Position numbers and translations under genes: made by a program
Shown: piece by piece, positions 1 to 6,337 of the stretch
How positions within the stretch are numbered: the stretch's first letter is position 1
Layout of the letters: each line of letters starts with the position of its first letter
The notes under the pieces: model-generated
Seen by the model: the letters and a program-made list of their open reading frames with translations, nothing else
What the model was told of the DNA's origin: nothing
Database searches by the model: none
Source of the DNA: Candidatus Woesearchaeota archaeon
GTDB taxonomy: Archaea > Nanobdellota > Nanobdellia > Woesearchaeales > GW2011-AR4
Assembly (NCBI GenBank): GCA_019323655.1
Contig: JAHWGX010000023.1
Coordinates: forward strand, 1 to 24,632
Direction: 5' to 3'
DNA: 24,632 bases

Positions 1-660
1 TGCCTCAAGCTCTTTTTGCTTCTTTTCTTCCAACCTTGCTTTTATTCTATCTTCCTCAGCCTTCTTCCTTTCATCCTCTAACTTTTCCCTCTCAGCCTCT
101 TTCTGCTTTTTTTCCAGTGCCTTCTTCTCCTCATACTCCTTTTTCTCTTTATCAGTCTTAACCAATCCCAATCCGTGAAAGAACTCAAAAGCCTTTTTTC
201 TTCTTGCCTTTATTTTTTCTTTCCTTAATTTTGCTTTCCTGGCCTTTTCCTCTTCTCTTCTCTCTTTTTCCAACGCCTTTTGTCTCTGCTTTTCATCATC
301 TTTTTTTCTCTTTTCCTCAGCCTTTATTTTTTCCTCTTTTCTCCTCCTTGCCTCCCACCCCTTTTTTCTTTTCTCCTCTAATTTCCTTTTTTTCCCCTCC
401 TCTTTACTCTTCTTTTCCAGCTCTTTTCGCTTCTTTTCTTCTAACTTTTTCTTCTCTTCTTCAGCTCTTTGTTTTTCCCCTTCTTCCCATCCCCTTACTT
501 GTTTCCCGGGTTTTACTGTTTTTTTGCCTTCCTTTGGCCCCCCTTCTTCCATTACCATATCAGGGAATGGCGGAGGAGGCGGCAATATGTCCAATTCCTC
601 GTCGCTTTTACTAAAAATGCCAGAAATCACTATAAGCTTTATTGAGCGTCCCAATAACAT
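1..660 (-). CDS. Lys/Glu-rich helical protein with FFHGLGLVKT motif, 3' end cut off by the window edge
   Basis: Reading the minus strand from the ATG at 660 gives 220 codons without a stop, running off the left edge. A GAGGTG ribosome binding site lies four bases upstream of the ATG. The protein begins with a short hydrophobic stretch (MLLGRSIKLIVISGIF), then an acidic and proline segment (DILPPPPPFPD), then a long Lys/Glu/Arg-rich stretch expected to form a charged single alpha helix or coiled coil. Bases 141-208 encode ARRKKAFEFFHGLGLVKT followed by an acidic/basic run, the same motif that occurs four times in the large protein at 19660-22986. The two are therefore paralogues, but this one lacks the N-terminal domain, membrane segments and beta domain of the large protein. 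The open plus-strand frame over the same bases is an antisense shadow. Function unknown; a structural or scaffolding role is only a guess. Confidence 0.85.
   Translation of the reverse strand, partial: MLLGRSIKLIVISGIFSKSDEELDILPPPPPFPDMVMEEGGPKEGKKTVKPGKQVRGWEEGEKQRAEEEKKKLEEKKRKELEKKSKEEGKKRKLEEKRKKGWEARRRKEEKIKAEEKRKKDDEKQRQKALEKERREEEKARKAKLRKEKIKARRKKAFEFFHGLGLVKTDKEKKEYEEKKALEKKQKEAEREKLEDERKKAEEDRIKARLEEKKQKELEA
141..208 (-). repeat. FFHGLGLVKT motif in the left-edge gene
   Basis: Encodes RRKKAFEFFHGLGLVKT then TDKEKKEYE in the partial gene at 1-660. The flanking DNA at 61-180 resembles the 160-base repeats of the large membrane protein gene, including the part for 'EKKQKEAER', which shows common descent. 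Confidence 0.8.
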
Positions 661-705
661 AATACACCTCTTTTTTAATCATTGATTCGAAGATATATTT
701 AATAT

Positions 706-945
706 TTATTGTTTGCTCTTGACCCCAATTAGTTTTTCTCTTGATTTAAGCCCGGATATAATTTTGGCCCTTCCCCCCAAAGCCTTGGATAAAAACTTTA
801 TTAGCTCTATATTGGCTTTGTTGTTCTCTGGCTTTGCCTTTATTTTTACTATGTAAGCATCTCTGCTTTTGTCAAACCCCTCGACCTCGTTATAGGGGGA
901 GTTGGGTTTTATTAAGACCTTAAACCTTTTTTCTTTTATTTCCAT
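706..945 (-). CDS. DUF167 / UPF0235 (YggU-like) protein
   Basis: A 79-residue protein with the DUF167 pattern: an early 'KPNSPYNEVEGF' segment, a central 'VKIKAKPENNKANIEL' strand-helix unit and a C-terminal 'IISGLKSREKLIGV' segment. The family folds as a small alpha/beta domain and is widespread in archaea and bacteria, but its biochemical role is not established. I chose the ATG at 945 over an in-frame TTG at 957. A TATA-like TATTTAAAAAAT (read on the minus strand, near 965-976) lies about 25 bases upstream of the ATG, which suggests a leaderless transcript. The gene stands alone between TFS and the left-edge protein on the same strand. Confidence 0.85.
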   Translation of the reverse strand: MEIKEKRFKVLIKPNSPYNEVEGFDKSRDAYIVKIKAKPENNKANIELIKFLSKALGGRAKIISGLKSREKLIGVKSKQ

Positions 946-1018
946 GCAGAAAGTCAAAATGTAATTTTTTAAATACTTTTGCTGTTAGCTTCATAAATGA
1001 AAACTGGTAAACCCAGCA

Positions 1019-1336
1019 TCAGTCATAATCTCTCCATATATGGCCGCACTTCTCGCACTTCATGAATTTTGTTTCCGGCTCGTCTCCTGCCCTTGTCTGG
1101 ACAGTCCAGTAAAAAGCTGTTTTATGCCCGCACTTCTCGCACTCGGCATTTGTTTTTGGCAGTATTTCCAGCTTGCTTTTTTCTATTACCTCAACCTCCT
1201 TGTCCTTTTTAGGGATGGTTTCAGTTATTTTTGTCGGTTCTATGTCGCAATTCTTATAGCCGCAGCTGCATACCATGGCTTTCTTATTCCCTTCCTTTTT
1301 TGGTAGCAATAAAGAGCCGCACTTAGGGCAAAACAT
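1019..1336 (-). CDS. tfs: Transcription factor S (TFS, TFIIS/RPB9-like)
   Basis: A 105-residue protein with two zinc ribbons. The N-terminal ribbon is FCPKCG followed by VCSCGYKNC. The C-terminal TFIIS-type ribbon is CEKCGHKTAFYW then TRAGDEPET then KCEKCGHIWR. The Asp-Glu pair in 'GDEPET' is the acidic tip that TFS inserts into the RNA polymerase secondary channel to stimulate cleavage of backtracked RNA. In most archaeal homologues this loop reads R-S/A-D-E-P; here a Gly precedes the Asp-Glu, but the catalytic acids are kept. The start is the ATG at 1336, nine bases inside a longer TTG frame, because the first zinc-ribbon Cys sits directly after this Met. It is upstream of the DUF167 gene on the same strand. 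Confidence 0.95.
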   Translation of the reverse strand: MFCPKCGSLLLPKKEGNKKAMVCSCGYKNCDIEPTKITETIPKKDKEVEVIEKSKLEILPKTNAECEKCGHKTAFYWTVQTRAGDEPETKFMKCEKCGHIWRDYD

Positions 1337-1410
1337 TCTTATCAAGGCGTAGTTTAACGCTCATTTAATAATCTATTGTTTTGTTTTTAAAATTAAGGCA
1401 TGCAAAGCGT

Positions 1411-2130
1411 TTAGGCAAAACCTAAGAATTTTATCATCTGGGTGAACCATATCTTTATGTATCCCAGAAGAGGCACTCTTAATACAGCCTTTCCGATGAT
1501 CACCCTTTCGCCTACGCTGGTTTCATCAAGCGCGCTGTTTTTTATTGACTCCTTGTTGTTGTCCCCTTTTGTCTGGAAATAAATTTCTCTATCTCTATTA
1601 CTTTCTTTAACAACACGGTGTATGATGGGATCTTCCTTGTTGCTTCTGAAGACTACAACGTCTCCAATCGCAATATTTTCTGGTCCTCTGCCAACCAGAA
1701 CCATAATATCCCCCTTGTTAAAACCGTTTTTAAAAGAGAACCCAGAAAACTGGCTTTTTGTTATGCCAGTGTTGGATTCGTACCACCCTCCGCATTCTTC
1801 CCAATACTCATCAAGATCAAATGATTTTTTCTTGTCGTATGCATTGCCGCACATGGAATAGCTGTATTCGACGCAGTGCCTGATATCTTTGTTAAGCACT
1901 TCAAAGTCATTATATTTCGCACAATAAGGCACTGCATTATGCTCCATGCTGCTGGAAACAACAGCAACAACCGGATGGCTGGTGCTTAACAGGAAGCCAA
2001 GTCCAGGATATACAACAAATTTAATGATGACAAATGCCAGTATTATGTTGGCAATCCAGCTCCATATGCTGTCATCTTCCCAGATAAAATACCATACTTT
2101 TTTAAGCAGCTTTTTAAACTCTTTATTCAT
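1411..2130 (-). CDS. Signal peptidase I, archaeal/ER (Sec11) type
   Basis: A 239-residue membrane protease that removes Sec signal peptides. The sequence shows an N-terminal basic/aromatic region, a transmembrane helix (about residues 24-48) and the catalytic motif VSSSMEH (Ser about 61). It also has 'PIIHRVV', where archaeal and eukaryotic enzymes use His in place of the bacterial Lys, and 'TKGDNN' with the conserved Asp. A last hydrophobic segment may anchor the C-terminus. Between the Ser and His boxes is an insertion of about 70 residues with four Cys (at YCAK, RHCVE, SMCGN and EECGG). The ATG at 2130 was chosen over a start 60 bases upstream because it avoids overlap with the divergent gene and leaves a TATA-like element about 25 bases upstream. 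Several secreted proteins in this window are likely substrates. Confidence 0.93.
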   Translation of the reverse strand: MNKEFKKLLKKVWYFIWEDDSIWSWIANIILAFVIIKFVVYPGLGFLLSTSHPVVAVVSSSMEHNAVPYCAKYNDFEVLNKDIRHCVEYSYSMCGNAYDKKKSFDLDEYWEECGGWYESNTGITKSQFSGFSFKNGFNKGDIMVLVGRGPENIAIGDVVVFRSNKEDPIIHRVVKESNRDREIYFQTKGDNNKESIKNSALDETSVGERVIIGKAVLRVPLLGYIKIWFTQMIKFLGFA

Positions 2131-2152
2131 AAGCGCCAAAAATAACAAGAAA

Positions 2153-2163
2153 GCATAAAAAGC
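2153..2163. promoter_or_regulatory. Shared bidirectional TATA-like element
   Basis: GCATAAAAAGC lies in the 49-base gap between two divergent ATGs at 2130 (minus) and 2180 (plus). It reads as a TATA-like box on both strands (GCATAAAAAGC and GCTTTTTATGC) and is about 17-25 bases from each ATG. One element could therefore place leaderless transcripts of both the signal peptidase and the NMD3-like gene. This is inferred from position and composition only. Confidence 0.5.
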
Positions 2164-2179
2164 TTTTGTTTTAGTGAAA

Positions 2180-2611
2180 ATGATAAGCAATAAGGACTAC
2201 TATGAGGGAATCCTGCAGTTGAGAAATACTGGAAATGAAGTAATTGAATTTGTTCTGAAGGAGATACAGGAAAATGAAAATATGTACATGGCTAAAATAA
2301 AAAAAGTAACAAACGGCGTTGATGTTTACTTAAGCCCTCAGAAGTCCCTTAGGAGTTTGGGAAATAAGCTTCAAAAGCGTTTTGGAGGCCAGCTTACAGT
2401 GAGCAGAAAGCTGCATACAAAAAGCAGGGTGACAAGCAGGGATGTCTACAGGGTGAATATTCTTTTTAGGGTTCCGAAATTTAAAAAAGGGGACATAATA
2501 GACTACAGGGGGGATAAAATAAAAATAGTCAATGTACACAAAAAAGTATTTGCAAAAGACATCAAAACCGGAAAAAAGCTTAACATAAGCTTTAAGGACA
2601 TTTTCAGGTAA
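2180..2611 (+). CDS. Short NMD3-like protein lacking zinc ribbons
   Basis: A 143-residue protein resembling the middle part of archaeal NMD3. Matching segments are 'DYYEGILQLR' at the start, 'GVDVYLSPQKSLRSLGNKLQ' with 'RFGGQLTVSRKLH', then 'RDVYRVNILFRVPKFKKGDI', and an OB/SH3-like tail (DYRGDKIKIVNVHKK). In eukaryotes NMD3 is the nuclear export adaptor of the 60S ribosomal subunit; archaeal homologues presumably act in large-subunit maturation. Archaeal NMD3 normally begins with CxxC zinc ribbons; none is present here, and the protein starts directly in the 'YYEGILQLR' segment. An in-frame GTG lies six bases upstream at 2174. No Cys-rich frame is visible in the 49 upstream bases, so this looks like a genuine short form rather than a misplaced start. 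Confidence 0.75.
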   Translation: MISNKDYYEGILQLRNTGNEVIEFVLKEIQENENMYMAKIKKVTNGVDVYLSPQKSLRSLGNKLQKRFGGQLTVSRKLHTKSRVTSRDVYRVNILFRVPKFKKGDIIDYRGDKIKIVNVHKKVFAKDIKTGKKLNISFKDIFR

Positions 2612-2694
2612 GATATTTTTAAAACGTTCTGTAAGCATATTACCAAGTCCAAGCGTATTGCGAACTTGTTCTTAACGCAGTATATCCAAATAAT

Positions 2695-2715
2695 GCGGCG
2701 CATCATTGGCGCCGC
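2695..2715 (+). terminator. GC-rich hairpin between nmd3-like gene and ribK
   Basis: GCGGCGC and GCGCCGC form a perfect 7-bp stem around a 7-base loop (ATCATTG). It lies 84 bases after the stop codon at 2611 and before the ribK promoter, in otherwise AT-rich DNA. The hairpin is followed by CTAAAATTTGTTT, a weak T-rich tail, so it may be a transcript-end hairpin or part of a short structured RNA. I see no gene in the gap 2612-2810. Confidence 0.45.
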
Positions 2716-2780
2716 CTAAAATTTGTTTAGAATTTATGAATGTTTTACACTAGATTCAAACTGCTGTTATCCACACAAAA

Positions 2781-2789
2781 CTTTATAAG
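2781..2789 (+). promoter_or_regulatory. TATA box of the riboflavin cluster
   Basis: CTTTATAAG is a good archaeal TATA box. Transcription would be expected about 22-27 bases from its centre, around 2807-2812, which coincides with the ATG at 2811. This predicts a leaderless ribK mRNA and favours 2811 over the ATG at 2805. Confidence 0.6.
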
Positions 2790-2810
2790 TAAAATAATCA
2801 CCCTATGTGC

Positions 2811-3191
2811 ATGGGGGCAATTTTGGAGTGCGTTGTAACTAGCGGCTTTGGGGAAGGCGCCTTTTTCATGTCAATGGAGCATTACAAAACTGAAATAAAG
2901 GAAAAGCTTGGGTTTGAAGCATACCCCGGCACGCTAAATTTAAAAGTCAAGGAAAACCAATTGGCGTCATTAAAAGAACTAAACCCTATAAAAATCAAAG
3001 GCTGTAAAAAAAATAATGAAATTTTTGGAGGGGCAAGCTGCTACAAAGCAAAGATAAACAGTATAAATGGCTGTATAATAATTCCTGAAATAAACAAGCA
3101 TGGCAATATTATTGAATTTATAGCCCATGTTAACCTGAAATCAGAATTAAAAATCAAGGATGGGGATAAAGTAAAAATTGAGCTAGAATGA
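2811..3191 (+). CDS. ribK: CTP-dependent riboflavin kinase
   Basis: A 126-residue protein of the archaeal RibK family, which makes FMN from riboflavin using CTP instead of ATP. Recognisable segments are 'VTSGFGEGAFFMSMEHY', then 'LGFEAYPGTLNLKV' with the conserved P-G-T-L-N nucleotide/flavin motif, and a C-terminal barrel ending in 'LKIKDGDKVKIELE'. Its length fits stand-alone archaeal enzymes; there is no N-terminal helix-turn-helix. The ATG at 2811 fits the TATA spacing; an in-frame ATG at 2805 would add two residues. Its stop overlaps the ATG of ribC by four bases, so kinase and synthase are translationally coupled. Confidence 0.93.
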   Translation: MGAILECVVTSGFGEGAFFMSMEHYKTEIKEKLGFEAYPGTLNLKVKENQLASLKELNPIKIKGCKKNNEIFGGASCYKAKINSINGCIIIPEINKHGNIIEFIAHVNLKSELKIKDGDKVKIELE

Positions 3192-3649
3192 AAATAGGCA
3201 TTGCTGACACGACATTTGCAAGGGTGAATATGGCAGAGTTTGCAGTAGAAGTCATTAAGAAAAACTCAAAGCACGAAATAGAGCGCTACACGGTCCCCGG
3301 CTTTAAGGATTTGCCGGTAGCCTGCCTGAGGCTTTTTGAGGATTATAACTGCGATATAGTCATGGCATTTGGCATGGCAGGAGCAGCCCCAATAGACCGG
3401 CAATGCGCGCATGAGGCATCAACAGCTTTGCAAAATGTGGGATTGAAAGCTAAAAAACATATAATTGAGGTTTTTGTCCACATGAGCGAAGCAGATAATG
3501 ACAAGGAAATTTATAAGATAGCAAAAAACAGGGCAGAAAGGCATGCCCTTAATGCACTTGAATTATTAAAAGGCAAAACAGCTCTGACAAAATATGCCGG
3601 CATGGGAAGAAGGCAGGGTAAGGAAGATGAAGGTCCTGTTAGACTCTAA
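3188..3649 (+). CDS. ribC: Archaeal-type riboflavin synthase
   Basis: A 153-residue enzyme of the archaeal RibC family, related to lumazine synthase rather than to the bacterial/eukaryotic riboflavin synthase. It converts two 6,7-dimethyl-8-ribityllumazine molecules to riboflavin. Family segments are 'IGIADTTFARVNMA', 'YTVPGFKDLPVAC', 'CDIVMAFGMAGA', 'CAHEAS', 'KHIIEVFVHMSEA' and 'KNRAERHALNA', ending in 'GRRQGKEDEGP'. The length is normal. The start overlaps ribK by four bases and the 3' end overlaps the phosphoesterase by 23 bases, indicating one transcript with coupled translation. Confidence 0.95.
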   Translation: MKIGIADTTFARVNMAEFAVEVIKKNSKHEIERYTVPGFKDLPVACLRLFEDYNCDIVMAFGMAGAAPIDRQCAHEASTALQNVGLKAKKHIIEVFVHMSEADNDKEIYKIAKNRAERHALNALELLKGKTALTKYAGMGRRQGKEDEGPVRL

Positions 3650-4178
3650 ACTTGAAGTAAAAAATATCGGAAATGTAAAAAAGATAGTTGTCCTTTCAGA
3701 CACCCATATCCCGGTAAGGGCTGCAAAAATACCTGAGCAAATTATCAGAGAAATGAAAAATGCAGACTTAATAGTCCATGCAGGAGACTTCCAGACAATA
3801 GAGGTTGTTGATAATTTAGAAAAATCTGGCAAATTTATAGGCGTATGCGGAAATATGGACTCTGATGATGTCGCTGAAAAACTGCCGGAAAAAATAATTC
3901 TTAACATAAAAAACAATGGAAAAGAATTCAAAATAGGCGTAACTCATGGTTCAGGGCCTCCCCAGGGGCTTGCCGAAAGAATTTTAACATTTTTCGAGGA
4001 AAAACTTGACTGCATAATATTCGGCCACTCCCACCACCCATTCAACGAAATTATAGGCAATACACTGCTGTTCAACCCAGGCAGCTCCACAGACACTGTT
4101 TTTACGAACATAAACACTTTTGGGGTAATAAAAATAAGCGACAGAATAAGCGGAGAGATAATTAATATTAAAAAATAG
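3627..4178 (+). CDS. Calcineurin-like phosphoesterase (MJ0936/YfcE type)
   Basis: A 183-residue metallophosphoesterase. The five family motifs are present in order: 'LSDTHIP' (Asp and His), 'VHAGDFQ', 'GNMDSDDV', 'THGSGPP' and 'GHSHHPF', followed by 'NPGSS'. These bind two divalent metals in MJ0936 and E. coli YfcE, which hydrolyse phosphodiesters; the natural substrate of archaeal members is not established. The ATG at 3627 follows an AGGAAG-type ribosome site and lies inside the end of ribC, so the two are coupled. A longer frame from 3594 is less likely. Its position between ribC and ribH suggests a role in flavin metabolism, possibly dephosphorylation of 5-amino-6-(5-phosphoribitylamino)uracil; that substrate is inference. 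Confidence 0.9.
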   Translation: MKVLLDSKLEVKNIGNVKKIVVLSDTHIPVRAAKIPEQIIREMKNADLIVHAGDFQTIEVVDNLEKSGKFIGVCGNMDSDDVAEKLPEKIILNIKNNGKEFKIGVTHGSGPPQGLAERILTFFEEKLDCIIFGHSHHPFNEIIGNTLLFNPGSSTDTVFTNINTFGVIKISDRISGEIINIKK

Positions 4179-4214
4179 TTTAACCCAAAAAGAAATGTAA
4201 ATTAAAGACCAAAA

Positions 4215-4637
4215 ATGCCAAAAATAGCCTTAATTGTCTCAGACTTCAACGGGGAAATAACATCCGAGATGGAAAAGAACGCTGAAAAAACTGCAAAATC
4301 CCTGGATGCAGAAATAATCAAAAAAATTCATGTTCCCGGGGCATTTGAAATGCCCTTTGCTGCAAAGAATTTGCTTAAAGACAAAAAAATAGATGCAATT
4401 GCGGTTTTAGGGGTGGTTATACAGGGGGACACTCATCATGATATGGTTATTGTAAACAGCATTGCACAGGAGCTGTTGAGGATTTCTTTAAGCTGTAACA
4501 AGCCAATAGGCTTCGGGATAATAGGCCCAAGAGTAACATGGCAGCAGGCAGAAAAGCGCGCATTGGAATACTCAAAAAGGGCTGTAAAAGCTGCTTTGGA
4601 GATGGTTAAGATTAAGGCTGGTTTTTCTAAGGTATGA
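4215..4637 (+). CDS. ribH: 6,7-dimethyl-8-ribityllumazine synthase
   Basis: A 140-residue lumazine synthase that condenses 5-amino-6-ribitylaminouracil with 3,4-dihydroxy-2-butanone 4-phosphate. Diagnostic segments are 'SDFNGEIT' near the N-terminus (the substrate-stacking aromatic in 'DFN'), 'VPGAFEMPFAA', and 'GVVIQGDTHHDMVIVNS' with the catalytic His, then 'GIIGPRVTWQQAEKRA'. Family members form pentamers or icosahedral shells. It follows the phosphoesterase by 36 bases. The upstream pathway genes (GTP cyclohydrolase, reductase, DHBP synthase) are not in this window. Confidence 0.95.
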   Translation: MPKIALIVSDFNGEITSEMEKNAEKTAKSLDAEIIKKIHVPGAFEMPFAAKNLLKDKKIDAIAVLGVVIQGDTHHDMVIVNSIAQELLRISLSCNKPIGFGIIGPRVTWQQAEKRALEYSKRAVKAALEMVKIKAGFSKV

Positions 4638-4678
4638 AAAAATTGAAGAACCAAATCCGAGATAAGTTTTGGAGGGCA

Positions 4679-5197
4679 CTACATTTTCTCACGATCAATC
4701 TTTTCTTGAAGATACTGCGAAAAATAACCCTTGTATTTACGACGCAACTCAGGAAGTTTCCAGTCACTTTCAGTTACCACTTTTCTGCAATTTTGTGAAC
4801 CACAGTTACAGCTCATTTTAAAAATTATATCGCTCCCTACAGATTCGGAAACAACCATTGCATAATCAAACGTTATTTCCTCCCCTTTCTTGATATCCCC
4901 CATAGCAACTAAAAATATCTGCCCTTTGAACCCGCTGTTAGGATTGCAGCTGTGGTTAAAAAAATCTGCACTTTCAAGTTCCCTTGTGCCAAACACAAAA
5001 CGCTCTTCAATCTGCATAGGATGATCCTGGGCGTCTTCTGGAAGATTTTTAAGTTCGTCTATCCTCATTACACAACCGCCGAAAATGGCTAACCTTTCAC
5101 CTTTGGAGATATCTTCTTTTGCGAATACACCTCTCCCGTGGTTTTTTGATTTTTTTACTTCCAGCTTGGAATTCATCCAGCTATAAGCTGCAGTCAT
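4679..5197 (-). CDS. SET-domain protein (putative protein-lysine methyltransferase)
   Basis: A 172-residue stand-alone SET domain. It has 'NHGRGVFAKEDISKGE' (SAM-binding N-terminal motif), 'DFFNHSCNPN' (the NHSCxPN motif), 'EEITFDYA' (catalytic Tyr) and a post-SET cysteine cluster 'SCNCGSQNC' that with the SET Cys would bind zinc. SET enzymes transfer methyl groups from S-adenosylmethionine to protein lysines; the target here is unknown. The ATG at 5197 has a strong AAAGGGGG ribosome site seven bases upstream, unlike the leaderless genes nearby; the longer frame to 5281 crosses the promoter. It overlaps no neighbour and is convergent with ribH. It could have been acquired from bacteria, but this is not proven by the sequence. 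Confidence 0.88.
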   Translation of the reverse strand: MTAAYSWMNSKLEVKKSKNHGRGVFAKEDISKGERLAIFGGCVMRIDELKNLPEDAQDHPMQIEERFVFGTRELESADFFNHSCNPNSGFKGQIFLVAMGDIKKGEEITFDYAMVVSESVGSDIIFKMSCNCGSQNCRKVVTESDWKLPELRRKYKGYFSQYLQEKIDREKM

Positions 5198-5237
5198 AAT
5201 AAAACCCCCTTTAGTTAAGTATGATGACTCTAATTGA

Positions 5238-5258
5238 ACTATATATGGTTTATAAAAT
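5238..5258. promoter_or_regulatory. Back-to-back TATA boxes between SET gene and small orphan gene
   Basis: CATATATAG on the minus strand (5239-5247) would start the SET transcript near 5215-5220, leaving a short leader that holds its ribosome site. TTTATAAAA on the plus strand (5249-5257) would start a transcript near 5279, just before the ATG at 5289. Together they explain the divergent arrangement. Position and composition only. Confidence 0.45.
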
Positions 5259-5288
5259 TTTTCGTTATTTTGACTTGGCAAATGAAGA

Positions 5289-5471
5289 ATGCCAGTAAAC
5301 TATTTTATCCAAGCTTTTCTTATAGGGGCATTTGACAGGGCTTATACGATTATTTCCAAAGCCAGACCAATAGAATTTCTAAACATGTACAATTATGCCA
5401 GAGACTCGTGGGGCGTAGCTCATAAGAATAGGGAGATTTGCTGGAAATTATTCGCGAAATTCAAGAAGTAA
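5289..5471 (+). CDS. Small hypothetical protein (60 residues)
   Basis: A 60-residue frame starting MPVNYFIQAFLIGAFD and ending in a basic tail (CWKLFAKFKK), rich in aromatic residues and probably helical. I do not recognise a family. Support for a real gene is a plus-strand TATA box at 5249-5257 at the right distance for a near-leaderless message, and the absence of any competing gene on either strand. Against it are the short length and lack of a ribosome site. It fills the gap between the SET gene (divergent) and the PD-(D/E)XK-like gene (convergent). Confidence 0.45.
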   Translation: MPVNYFIQAFLIGAFDRAYTIISKARPIEFLNMYNYARDSWGVAHKNREICWKLFAKFKK

Positions 5472-5510
5472 GTAAACAGGATGGAATGAAAGGGCTTTAG
5501 GCTTTAATTA

Positions 5511-6302
5511 TCACCCAAAAAACTTATTCAGCGGAGTTTCTTTTTTCGCTTCTAACTCTTTCTTATACACTTTTCCTGTTTTCTTTTGCTCCATCAGGGA
5601 TGCAATAAAAGGCTTCCTTGTTTTCCTGTTTAACACATCTTTTTCCAGAATCTCTGCCAATTTCTCAGGCTTGATCATTGCCTGCTTTAATATCAAAGCC
5701 AGCCTTTCCTCATTAGTCTTTCTGAACTCCTTTATTACCTCGTCCCTGTTTAAAAGCTCTGCCAAGAATTCTTTTCTTTTTGAGTGGCTTAAGCTGTTAT
5801 ATATCACATCAACAAACTTTTTTGGGTTTTGCATCAGCAGGAATTTGGTAATCTGCAGGCTTCTTATAACATCGTTTTTGAAGTACTCTGTTTTGAGCTC
5901 CTTCATTACATCAGCAAGTATGTCCTCGAATTCCACCATTATTATCCCGTTTTTCCCTAATTTTTTTATTATCCCATCTTTGCTGTCTTTTGGCAATGAG
6001 TTTAATACAGCAACATTTTCTATTTCAGTATCCTTGCTTATCCTTTTTGTATATTGCCTTACACTCTCAATTAGGCTCTTATCATCGAATTTTTCATCAA
6101 TCAGCTTGTCCATCATGTAATTTTGCTCGGCAAATCCGCTTATAGAGCAGTTTACCTCTACATGCATAATGCTGGTTAGGCTTCCCTTGTCAAACTTCAA
6201 TGCCAGAATTCCAATATCTTTATTGCCGCTCTTAAGATTGTTTACCGTAAAGTAGCCTTTCCTATTAAGCCAGAAATCAACTACCTCCTTTTCAGCTGAC
6301 AT
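5511..6302 (-). CDS. Uncharacterised protein with possible PD-(D/E)XK nuclease-like N-terminal domain
   Basis: A 263-residue protein. The N-terminal half has a helix with Glu6 (EKEVVDFWLNRKGYF), then 'GNKDIGILAL' (Asp29) and 'MHVEVNCSI' (Glu49), an order resembling restriction-endonuclease-like folds (helix Glu, strand Asp, strand ExK). The Lys of ExK is replaced by Asn, so catalytic activity is doubtful. The C-terminal half is helical and charged, ending in 'NKFFG'. I chose the ATG at 6302 over a start at 6338 because it has a GGTG ribosome site and leaves a TATA box (6338-6345, read CTTATAAA on the minus strand) about 40 bases upstream. The structured element at 6383-6524 is immediately upstream of this promoter. 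The fold assignment is tentative. Confidence 0.7.
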   Translation of the reverse strand: MSAEKEVVDFWLNRKGYFTVNNLKSGNKDIGILALKFDKGSLTSIMHVEVNCSISGFAEQNYMMDKLIDEKFDDKSLIESVRQYTKRISKDTEIENVAVLNSLPKDSKDGIIKKLGKNGIIMVEFEDILADVMKELKTEYFKNDVIRSLQITKFLLMQNPKKFVDVIYNSLSHSKRKEFLAELLNRDEVIKEFRKTNEERLALILKQAMIKPEKLAEILEKDVLNRKTRKPFIASLMEQKKTGKVYKKELEAKKETPLNKFFG

Positions 6303-6337
6303 ATAACCACACCCCCTTGCTCTGACAAACAGCCACA

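Noticed and set aside
204..614. A 136-codon plus-strand frame rich in Phe, Leu, Pro and Ser
   Set aside because: It is the antisense of the Lys/Glu-rich minus-strand gene at 1-660, which has a ribosome site and homology to the large repeat protein. Similar Phe/Ser-rich plus-strand frames over 19784-21655 are antisense shadows for the same reason.
2617..2640. Near-match AAAACGTTCTnTAAGCA shared with 10189-10210, both just after stop codons
   Set aside because: Only about 17 bases match and similarity does not extend either way; in AT-rich DNA of this length such a pair is expected by chance.
2612..2804. Possible tRNA in the gap after the NMD3-like gene
   Set aside because: I found no acceptor stem, T-loop (GTTCRA) or D-loop pattern here; only a 7-bp GC hairpin. 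No tRNA or rRNA pattern was found by eye elsewhere in the window.
3566..3931. A minus-strand frame of 121 codons across ribC and the phosphoesterase
   Set aside because: Both plus-strand genes have clear family motifs over these bases; the minus frame is a shadow.
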